Below are positions 13,901 through 25,900 of a stretch of DNA of 64,000 nucleotides, piece by piece; positions within the stretch are counted from its first letter, which is position 1; every line of letters starts with the position of its first letter. Location of the stretch: contig CM065324.1 in assembly GCA_033032175.1 (NCBI GenBank), positions 310,001 to 374,000 on the forward strand, in the 5' to 3' direction. Origin of the DNA: Saturnia japonica. Lineage: Eukaryota > Arthropoda > Insecta > Lepidoptera > Saturniidae. Under the pieces are notes generated by a model, which saw nothing but the letters and a program-made list of their open reading frames with translations, was not told the DNA's origin and searched no databases. Made by a program: the position numbers and the translations under genes.

Positions 13901-16900
13901 CATAATATTTAGTTTAAAAAAAATCTAACCAATATTCAACTGCTCTAAGTAAAACCTCCGTAGCGAATACTTGAAAGAATCCCGAGAGTTGGCTAGTTGG
14001 ATATTGATAGGAAGTGAATTCCACAGTCGTGCTGCTGTTAGGGCGAAAGATCGGTCGCGGGAATTTGTATGATGACTTGGTATACTGAGAATTAAAGAAT
14101 CAGAATATCTTAGCTGTATATTGTGTGCAACCGCGAGAGATTGAAATAGTTTTCTTTAAATATTTAGGGGTTTGATATTATTAAATATGAAGAAAAAAGA
14201 CAAAATATTCTTACATTCCTACTTTGCCGAATAGGTAGCCATTTCCTAAGTGTTTGATGTTTCATATTTTTACATGGTGGTCTGTGCTATACATAAAATC
14301 GAGATCAAAATCAAAATAATCTTTATTCTATTTAGGCGCTAAGAAGGCACTTATGAACGTCAAAATATCTACCTGTTCCTGGCTACTTGTTTCAACTGTA
14401 CAAGTATTAATATAACAGGTACAATAATATTAATTTAGTGAATGCACAGAGACAGAGTCATTTCCAGAAATTACTATCATTCACATAATCATCCACAATA
14501 TAATAACTGCAAAGCCCGCTTGACATGGTCCTTGAACTCGCTGTCCGGCAATTCAGTAATGTACTTCGGAATCTTATTAGAACCTAACACTATTACTTAA
14601 AAACTTTTACTAGTCTTACTTAGTTTAAAACACTGTACGACCAATTTATCCCTATTTATATTATTAACTAGATCAATCAATAGAAAATCTTGCTTTATTA
14701 AGTTTTTACGAATATACATTAAGTTATCATGGATATATTGGGCGGGCAAAGTTAATATACCATATTCCTGGAGTGTGTTCTTTAGCGATTCGCGAGGTCT
14801 CATGCTGTACATTGCTCGAATTGCCCGCTTTTGTAATATGAATATGGTATTGACCTCAGCTGCTGAACCCCAAAGCAAAACACCGTAAGACATTAAGCTA
14901 TGGAAGTAAGCGAAGTAGACTAACCTAGCGGTGGCAATATCTGTTAACTGACGAATCTTATGTACTGCGGATGCAGCAGAACTTAATCATCCCGCCAAAG
15001 TTTTAATATGCGGACGCTACTGTAATTTTGAATCAAGCGTAATACCCAAGAAGACTGTAATATCAACTAAGCCTACTAAATTCTTTTCAATCTAAATACT
15101 ATTATCAACACGCTGGATATTGGTAAAGGCAAATCTCATACATTTGGTTTTGTTTGCATTTAACAGTAAATTATTTAAAGCAAACCATTCAGAGATTTTA
15201 ACTTAGGTATTGTTTAATTGCGTAAGTTCCGAATCTATTCTTTTCCCTTTGAATACAAGTGAAGTGACATCTGCTAAAAGAACCATGCTAGCACTGTTTT
15301 CAACCACCAGCGGTAGATCGTTTATATAAACGAGAATCAAAAATGGTCCCAAAATTGAGCCCTGAGGGACGCCGATTCTTACCAATGATTCCGAAGATAT
15401 TGCTCCATTTACACTTATTTTCTGATAGCGTTTAATATAAACGTATTTCTATTTCAGAGGAGGAGTACAGTCGCTTCCCACGGCTGTTCCATCTGGATGA
15501 CTACGAGGGTTGTCTCACACATTCAGACGGACTGTACTGTCTTGGGACCTTCCATGTCGCACCGGCTACCCAGCCTCACCCGATCTATGATCTGATGAAG
15601 GTAAATATGCCTATAATTACATAGGTGTATCAAGTGTAGTAGTCTACGGAAGATCGAAGCCAAATAACATTGTGTTAAGTTACTGCGATGAGTAGGGCTT
15701 CCAGAGCTCTTTCGTGTAAAGGGCTTCAAAATTACGGCAGTCACTTAATATCAGGTGCTAAGGTGCATCAGGTATGCTAAAAAATCCAACGTGTGAGTTA
15801 TTTAATTATGCAAAATCCATGGCAAATCAAAGAGCGTGCTTGTCGGCTTAGGAATCGCCAGATCAACATTGCATAAAATAATTAAGAAAATACTCAAGTT
15901 CCATCCGTATAAAATTCAAATATATAGCTTAAAAATGTAACGAAAATGACTTCATACTCATTTTGAAGAAGTCGCTAACATTCTGTCGGCATAAGTCACT
16001 CTTGTTATGAAAATTCTGTGAATTCTTATTAATAATCCTGTAAATGGTTCGGTACTAAATTATTTTTGTTTGTAAATAACTTTTTACTTGACTTGATAAA
16101 ATTTTTGGAGGATGAGTGTCGAAGGGCAGAAAATTGCTTGAGTTTCCAGATGGTTGCTGACACGATCAAGCGTACCTACCAGGGATGTATTAAAGTTCAG
16201 GGCCGGACTGGGAATTTTAAAAGGTAGGGCGTTGCCTCTACTCCCCGTTCTGCCGTCACCCGGGGCCGGTCTGAGTGCACGTATTGTAAGGCGCCGGGCC
16301 ATAAAATTTTTCGTTGCACCGTGTTTGTTGCGTTACACGTGGACGCTCGTCACCGGATCGCAAACGCACGACAGAATTGTTTCTCGTGCTTGAGAAATCA
16401 CGGAGAAGTTGAGGGGTTATAGGCTAGCATGGTACGGGCATGTCATGAGGAGGGATGAAAGTTATATAACTAAAAGAATTTTAAGTATGAAGGTGGATGG
16501 ATACCGGAGTAGAGGAAGACCGAAGAAGGTATGGATGGATTGTGTGAAGAATGATATGCGTATAAAAGGTGTCAATACTGAGATAATATTTTACAGAGTA
16601 GAGTGGAAGAATTAACATGCTGTGCCGATCCTACTTACGTAGGATAAAGGGGTGAGAAGATAATGATGATGCTTGGGAAATCACTTCCAACGATAATGTC
16701 CCGACCCAAAGCCATGTTTGTGTTGCTGAGGGCACCACTTTGGCATATTGTGTGCGAATACAAATGGCATTGGCTGTTCATTGGTGCACATTGAGCCGGG
16801 CAGGGCGGATACAATGAGAGTAGATACCGGGTCGAATCCCGTAATTCTCCCCAGTGTTGTGTCACATACCACATTCCATGGAGGGTTCAGATCAGAAGTC

Positions 16901-19900
16901 TAAATGCTAAACCCTGAACACTTGATGGAGGACATAAGAAAAATAAAGTTATTAAATAAACTTAGTTGTTCGTAAAGGATTGCAAAATTTAACATTTTTA
17001 TATGCCTTTATGTCTTTTGGATAATATCGGTAAACATTTAAAATGATTTTAGTTGGGAATTCTCAAAGCTTGTACTGGCCAAATACAGTAGGGTGAGACT
17101 GAGGTGAAGTGAAGTTTTTTATACTTGCAGTTTTTCATACATGAAATATACTACGCGGACGAAGTCGCAGGCACAGTTAATATCTAAATAAAATACTAAA
17201 GAATTCCGCATTGTTTACCCTTTTGAGCAAATTAATATTAATATCAGCCAAAGAATATTTATCGTATGATGTTAACCTTGAGAAAAGGGCAAGTTCAAAT
17301 ACGAAGCGGACAGCACGAGTACGTGATCGCATGGCACTCATACCCCTGCAGCGGTATATCATAAAACGTATCATCTTTTTACTTGTATATGTTCTGTTGT
17401 TTTTCTGGTTTTGTTATATACGAGTAGTAGCTTTTGCCTACGACTTTGTTCGCTGTACCTTGAAAATGAAAAGAATTGTACGCCATCTGTTGTAAACAAC
17501 TTGTAAACCTTCATTACGCAGTAATTGTTTTCGTCTAGTAATTTTATTAGTACTCATATTAGTGACAATTCTTAAAGCCAACCAAATAAACAATTACGGA
17601 GAAGTTTGGTAATTAATTACAAGTTTTTCTTTCATTTCTAAAAATAATATTACCGATTCATATATCCCATCAATTACAATTATCGATTACCATATTACCC
17701 TTCTCGTCTACAAAGTCTTATCAAAATCGGTTGAGAATCAATAAAAATTTAATGATTTATTTGAAATGATTATTGTTTACGCCTTCTTTAATGTATTATT
17801 GATAATTCTATAATATAGCCTATGAATTGATTAATGATTACATAATTGTTCCGGGTACAAAATTTCTGAAAGATACAGACAGATAGATATTTTTTTTATG
17901 CCATACACGTGATCAGCAATCTTTATAAGGAGAGCCTATAGGGAAATTTCAAGAAAAAAACCTGTACAAATAGTATAAAGTAATGTCGCTTCCTGCTGTT
18001 TGTCCTTAAGCACGCTTAGATCTTTGAAACTACGCAACGGATTTTAATGTGTTACAGAAGGTTTGTATATACAGTGGGAGCGAGAGGTACACTAGCGAAA
18101 TTTCTTTACAACTTACTAAAAACCTCGGCCTGTCGAGAACTGCAGTAAGTTCTATTTAAGAATGGGTATCTAAAGCAGCATCAACAGGCTCTTACCAAAT
18201 CTGGCTTGGCAGGGAGGGTATCGCGGGCAGTCAAGGTGAGCGCTGATGTGCATCATTAAGGGGACCCCTTAAACCTACACCTTGGTCGCAAGTCTCAGCG
18301 GCCGCCACACGATAGACCCGGCACCTGCACGATCAATCCATGGGATGCTAAGATGTTTTTCTTCCAATTAAGTTTTTGTATAGTAGGAAAATTCAATTAT
18401 TTGTAATCAAGTAGTCAAAAAATGATTTTCGGGCGCTTAGATGGCTTACGCTGGTTAAACCTTATGAGGTCCTCATCAGATATATACAATATAATGTCCT
18501 ATCTTCACCATAATAATTAAAAGTATTGCGTTATTTGCGACACGCAATTTTCTGGAGAAATTTAAAAATAAGTAGGTATTTACTTTTATCCAGATAAGTT
18601 TGTTAGCTAATTTTAGCATTTAATATAGATTACAATTATCCTTTAAAGTTTTCGATTTAAATGAATACCGTAAAAGATATCATGAATTCAATATTACACG
18701 CGATCTAAGAAATCCCTCTCAGCAAAACCGGTCGCGGTCGGTTGGCTGGCACTCCACACCTATAATCAATTGCGCGTTGCGAGCTATGCGTGTTATTCGT
18801 AAATATAAAGTTACCCACAGTTCGATGGGTAGGGTCTCATGTAATAGGCTAGCCACCTACTGCCATTAATCTGCTACTGAAACCATTAATCTGCTACTGA
18901 AACTAAACGGAAACTCCAATAACACTTTGCTCAACCTGGGAATCGAACTTAGGACCTCGTGCATAGCACTCGGGTTTAGGACCACTAGGCTAAATGAGGC
19001 AGTTATGAAGCTATGAACTATCAGTATTGAAGCGATAAATTCTAAAGTTGTACCCGTGCGAAGCTGGGGCGGGTCGCTAGTATTATTTAATTTTATAACT
19101 TAATTAATATAAGAAATAAGTAATAAAGATAATAGAAATTAATTCCAGAAAGTTTGTCGTCATCGTTCTCTACCGATAGACAGCTTTAACTAAAAAATTA
19201 GTTAAAGCCTATACTACAAAGTTTATGCAGGATTTTGATCAAGCATGTCGTGGTTTTTATTTTGATTTAAAAATTTATATCATTTGGCTGTGTATTATAT
19301 TATTTTGGCAATATTGTATCGGATGTAGTTTGGTTATTGTACACAAATATAATAACCGGGAACATGCATTTTAAGTTGCCATAAAAACTCCTTGGATTAT
19401 TTTAACAAGGGAGCCGCCATCTTGTGGGAGCTATGTTTGAGGATTATAATAATAATTAAGGAATGTTCAATTGGCATAATTGCGGATGAGTACAGTTGCC
19501 ATTTAATAAAAAAGAAGAAGAAATAGGCAATTTTACACAAGCAGAGCTGAATATGAAGCTAGTTTTTAATTTATTATTTTAATCCGTGTGATTTTTATCA
19601 AAACGAGTTACTCGTAGGCTTCATTTATTATTTATTTATTATATAGGGTTGACATTTCGGTCATCACTCGTCAATCCGGTTCAATAACACTTCTATTCAT
19701 ATCTACTCTATGGAAATGAGATTGACAAAAAAAAAAAATAGCTCGCCATGGAAAGTTTTTAAATTGTTTTGTTTGTTTAGCAACCTTATGTATATTTAGT
19801 GTTGGACTAATGAATCAAGGTTAGGTTCTGTTAATTTTTTGTATGTATTTGAAAAATAAAAGAAGAAATTTTATTGAAAATATTTATTAGTACGAGTGAC

Positions 19901-22900
19901 CATTAAGAGGATACGGAAGTAAAAGAAAACAAAAGAGTGGGAGAGAGTTAGAAGTTTTCTTCTTAAAACGAATCTCCTATCGTGTCATGTCGTGACCTAG
20001 CGTAACTCGGCTAATTATATGAAATATATAAAAATATAGTAAGATATAGAATTGAAAGAGCTTCAATAAATATCCTATTACTAAAGTTAAACAACACAAA
20101 ATAGCAATTTTTCGGGGTTCTTGTAAATCTTTGCAAGATTAACAATACATGCAGGTACAACGTAAAAACGGTTCATTTGTAAGATGCGTTCTATCTTTCT
20201 TAGGTATATATGAAATTTGTGGACCCAACACGAGAATACTTTGTTTTTTTTTTTATTTGTCCTTAATATCTATCTATACTTAGTCTGGCCATAAATATTG
20301 TTACAATAAAAAAAAATACTATATTTAAATTTGGAATCTGTTATTCTTATATGAATATTCATTGTTTTCTCATTTTCGCGCCAATCGGTATTCAATATTT
20401 TTGTGATATTAAAATGGAGTGGGGTGATAAAGAGAACCGAATTGCTGTGCTAGCATTACACAAAGTAGGTAGGGAGTCAAATGCAATTTATGAAATTCTA
20501 CATCCTCTTGGTATTAGTCGAATGTTTGTATACCGGGCTATTAATAGGTACAATGAAACTGTAGCAGATTATGAGCCGGTAGCGCAGTTGAAGTTATTTG
20601 TAGTAATAAATAAAACCAGCATATAAAAGTAAAGAACAGGAAAAAACATATATATATATATATGGTAGCAATGATCTTTACACAACAAAAGACAACTGTG
20701 TGACACATACCAAATTTAAAATATAGAAGATACAAATTTATTATAAAAGAGTATCTACTCAACACGCTCCCTTAAATTGTACCTTCCAAAACATAGTATA
20801 ACTATCTACTATATACTTAGAGAAACAAACAAGGTATATAAACATAACAGCACATTAAAAAATTTAAGAAACTAAGTAACGCCTAAACCTTCCATACAAA
20901 AATAATGTTTCTGCTTAGGCAGTGGTTTCGTTAATATATCACCAAGCATCAGTTCTGTTGGAATATATTTCACCACAATATCTTTGTTAGTTTTTAACGT
21001 ATCTCTCAAGAAATGATACTTGATACTAATGTGCTTACTGCGGGAATGGAATACGGGATCTTTCGATAACGCTATTGCTCCCTGATTGTCCGCATGTAAT
21101 TGTACCCTGCTCACAGTCGCTAACCCGATTTCAGTCAACAAACTATTTAAGTAGATAGCCTCTTTCATAGCTACCGATAAACTTACATATTCTGCCTCAC
21201 AAGTAGAAGTCGCGACAGACCTCTGTTTTTGTGACTTCCAGGATATTGCTGCACCAGCTAAGGTAAAAACATAACCTGAATAACTACGTCTATCTATAAT
21301 ACAATTGCCCCAATCACTATCAGAATATCCCTTAATAGACTTACCAGTTTTCTTATAAACAAGACCATAATCACGCGTCCTTTTTAAGTAACGCAGGAAC
21401 CTCATTGCCGCTTTCCAACAATTTTTATCTGCTTTATCGACAAACTGACCCATTTTTGCTACTGCATTTGCAATATCTGGCCTGGTACCTACGGATAAAT
21501 ATATCAAACATCCTATTAACTCCCTATACGGAAAAATAGAACCACTATCAGTATCAATATTCTGTAGTTTTAAATTAACCTCCATTGGTGTGGCATTTGT
21601 ATCCTTACAATCTTGGAGTCCAAAACGTTGTACTATTTTATTTATGTATTGAGATTGTGTCAACTTTATGACGTTGTCACTTCTATCAATATCTATTCCC
21701 AATATAAACTTTGCAATTCCATAGTCTTTCAATTCGAACTCTTTTCCTAATTCCTTTTTAAAATCCAGAATACAATCTTTTTTCTGACTTGCAATCAAAA
21801 TATCGTCCGTATATACACAGACAAAGAGTTTTGATCCGCAGTCGTCAACCTCTTTAAAATACAAACACGGTTCATTAATGACTGCTTAAAGTTTATATTC
21901 TTCAATTTTTCGTCAAGTCTTATGTTCCACTGGCGTCCAGATTGCTTTAAGCCAAACAAAGACTTGCGTAAACGGCAAACATTGCCACCCGCTCGTATGT
22001 CCGCTAACATTTGCTGCGCCTGTTTCTTGACTAAAAAATCTTCCGTTTGTAACAATTTAACGAGACTTTCTTTTAAAAACTCCGGTATTTTCATGTATAC
22101 CTCCTCGTCTAGATATCCATTCAGATAGGCTGTGTTGATATCTATCTGATGTATTTCCATATCTAACTCAACAGCTAAAGCGGATAACAATCTGACAGTA
22201 TCAAGCCTCATCACTGGCGCAAAAGTATCACGATAATCAATACCGTATCGCTGACTGTAACCTTTGGCAACCAATCTGGCTTTTTTCTTTTCAGATTTAT
22301 CCACATTTATCTTTGTAGTTAGAACGAATCGACATCCTACTACATCACGATTTGAGGGCTTCTTGACGATTTCCCACGTCCGGTTTTTAACGAGACTTCT
22401 TATCTCTGAAGTAATCGCTTCTTTCCAAAGCTTTTCTTCACTACTCGATAACGCCTCTTTTAACGAAATTTCCATTGCATTGCCCACGAAATCTTCACAA
22501 TCAGTAAATTCATCTAAACTTACAGCTGTTTCTTCATTGCTGGCATTATTTCCACCTACTTCACTCCACTCATCTTCGTCTTGCTCTCGTTCGCTTCTCG
22601 GTGCACTGACAGTTCGGTACACCTTCTTCGGCCTACCTACTTGGCCTCTTTGAATTCTAGGTCTGCCTGGACCTCTACGAACTTGTTCTTCTCGTACTTC
22701 TTCTAGGACAATACTATCACTCAAAGGAGGCTCATGTTGAGCTGACCCTTCAATATGAGTCTTTGAAGTCGATGGTTTAATTTCTAAGTCCACATACTTG
22801 ACTGGCCTCCCTTCTTGTGATTCAGTCACAACCTGTAGTGGGTCTATGTTGTTCTCGTTTTCAGATGTGTTCACGTCTAAAAACCTTACATCTCTTGCAA

Positions 22901-25900
22901 CAATCAGTTTACGATCATTCGGCAACCATACTCTATATCCTTTTTGGTCTCTAGGATATCCGACAAAAATTCCTTCTACACTACGAGCTGTAAATTTATC
23001 CTTATTTATATCCTTATCTAAAATAAAAAATTTATTTCCAAAAGGTCTTAAATAATTTATATTTACACGTCTATCAAAGAATTTCTCATATGGTATTTCG
23101 CCATTAATCGCGGTAGATGGGCACTTATTTCTAACATGACATGCCGTCACTACAGCATCCGCCCAAAATCCGCCTGAAAGTTTAGATGATAACAACATGC
23201 ATCTTGCCATCTCAACCAGTGTTCTATTCATCCTCTCAGCTACACCGTTTTGCTGTGGAGTATGAGGAATCGTTTTTCTTCTAGAAATTCCTTCTTTACT
23301 CAAGAAGTCATCAAACTCTTTATTACAATACTCACCGCCATTATCAGTTTGTAAGTATTTTATTTTCTTGCCAGTCATATTTTCTACATATTGCTTGTAT
23401 ATTTTAAACACAGTAAAAACCGAACTCTTCTTACTTAATAAATATACCTCGCACCATCTCGTAGAATCGTCGATAAACGTCACAAAATATTTCTCGCCTC
23501 CTAAGGCTGCATTTTTCATAGGACCACATACATCGGAATAAACTATTTTTAGTTTTTCATTACACGGTCCGCTCGAGTAAGAAAAAGGAAGAGAACTCAT
23601 TTTACCACGTATGCATATTTCGCAATTACGCAACCTATTGACGGTACTCGTATTAGTTCCGACACGTAAATTGCAATGGTCTAAGAGTTTTGTTAGATCG
23701 TTTGCATTTAAGTGACCCAAACGCTCATGCCATTTTAAAATATCGCTTTCATTAGAAACCGATGAAGCTTGAGCACACTGTTCCTTTACATAATAAAGAT
23801 TATCTTTTCGAAATGCGATTAACTTCACATTACCATCAGTATCAGTCACTAGAGCCCTATCATCCCTAAACGTAACATAAAACCCCTTATCGGTAATTTT
23901 TGCAACTGAAATCAAGTTAGTTCGCAAATCAGGAACATATAACGTGTTAGGTAGTTCAACTACACTTTTGAAGTTAGTATTATATGCAGACAATCTTACT
24001 GTACCTTTACCTTGTACTAGAGCACTCTGATTAGTAGCCAGAGTCACTTTACCGTCAGAAGGCTGTAAAGTTTTTCCAAAATAGGTTTTATCGTTACATA
24101 TATGACTCGTACAACCGCTATCGATAATCCAGTTTCCATTCTCGCAGTTTCCAAAGTGACAATCACCTAAAATACAATTAAATGTTACAAAACTAGTATC
24201 GACCTTTTCTGTTGTTAATTTATTTTCTGATACATATTTTACCAAATCCTTCTGTTTTAATTTATTACATTCCGAAGCTTTGTGTCCTTTTTTATGACAT
24301 TTAAAACATTTGTAAACAAACTTAGACATTTTATCGATAGACTGAACAGAGTTTGATCCAAATTTCTTCTTATTTCTCTTCAAAACATTGAAAGTATTAT
24401 CGTTACTCGATCTCCTAGCATTGCTTTCTTCAAGAATTTTAATTTTTAATATCTCCGGGTCCGGAAATGTATATCTAGACTCAATTGCACACCTGAAATT
24501 CTCGAAACTTGATGGCAAGCTAAACAATAGCATTATCGATGCTAAATCATTGTGAATTTCTACGTCCATCTCGTGTAACTTGCATTTAGCGTCAAAGAAC
24601 TTGGCCAAGTGTTCGTGAATATCATCACCTTCGCTCATTTTACATAATATGAGCTGCTTCAGTAAGCTAGCCTTCCTAGCTGGTCCTTTCGAAGCATATA
24701 CCGACTCAAGTTTCAACCAAACATCGTTTGATGTCTTACACTCTCTTATATGACGTAACTCGCTCGGACTCATCGCTAAAATTAGCTCTGCCTTCGCTTT
24801 TGAGTCTTGTGACTCCCATAAAGCCGTCTCTGGTAATTCGACTGGCTTTAGTTTACTACCATCTACGTATTCCCATAAATCGTTCTTTATTAAAATCGCC
24901 TGTGCGTATACCTTCCAGGAATCATAGTTATTCCTACCAAGAACCTCGATCCTCACTGTAGTCATGGTGCCGCCCTTTTCGCTGCTCCACTTACAATTGA
25001 TCTCTTTGCACTTTTATTCGACGATCACATATGATAACTCTTCTTTCGTTATCCACCGATTTTATTTATATACTATTTATCGGCAACTGGGCCCATAACC
25101 ATTGTAGCAGATTATGAACCGGTAGCGCAGTGGAATTTATTTGTAGTAATAAATAAAACCAGCATATAAAAGTAAAGAACAGGAAAAAACATATATATAT
25201 ATGGTAGCAAAGATCTTTACACAACAAAAGACAACTGTGTGACACATACCAAATTTAAAATATAGAAGATACAAATTTATTAAAAAAGAGTATCTACTCA
25301 ACAAAAACCTCCTCTGCTTGTGACAGAAAGAGATCTGGCCGTCCACGTAGTATTCGTACAAAAAGGCGATCAAAACAATGAAGGAAAGAATTCGTAGAAA
25401 TCCTGTCGTAAAGCAAAACATTTTATCTCGGGAAATTAATATAGCACCTAGAACCATGTCGCGTATTTTTAACGATGACTTAGGACTTGCAGCCTATAAG
25501 AGATGCACTGTTCATTATTAACATGATAATTTAAAAATAAATAGGGAGGTAAAATCAAAAAACTTCTTAAGCGGTACGCAAAGGGAGCTCATAGAAAAAT
25601 GTTATTTACTGACGAGATAATTTTTACTATTGAGCAATGTTTTAACAAGCAGAATGACTGAGTTTATGCTCGAAGCTCTATAGAAGCTTCCCAATTAGTC
25701 AGCAGAGTACAACGTGGACATTATCCGACTTTAGTGATGGTTTGGTGGGGTGTTAGCTACCAAGGAGTGACTGAGCCCTATTTTTGTGAAAAAGGTATCA
25801 AAACATTAGCACAAGATGCGATTATTGAGAAGGTGTGTTGTATGATAAAATATAGTTTATGATGTCTATGAGCTGGCAACAATTAGATTGTCTGTGGTGA

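Larger units (their letters stand above)
20560..25303 (-). mobile_element. Copia (Ty1/copia) LTR retrotransposon, nearly complete
   Basis: 4.74 kb, with about 200-bp LTRs at both ends, TG...CA termini, a half-tRNA(iMet) primer site, a polypurine tract, and all Gag-Pol domains in copia order (integrase before reverse transcriptase). Flanks are GAAAC (20555-20559) and AAAAC (25304-25308), a 5-bp duplication with one mismatch. The LTRs differ by about five substitutions and a TA-run indel, so insertion was fairly recent. One frameshift splits the single reading frame. Confidence 0.95.

Noticed and set aside
22264..22653. Open plus-strand frames within 21.9-24.9 kb
   Set aside because: They are antisense to the copia polyprotein and encode nothing recognisable.
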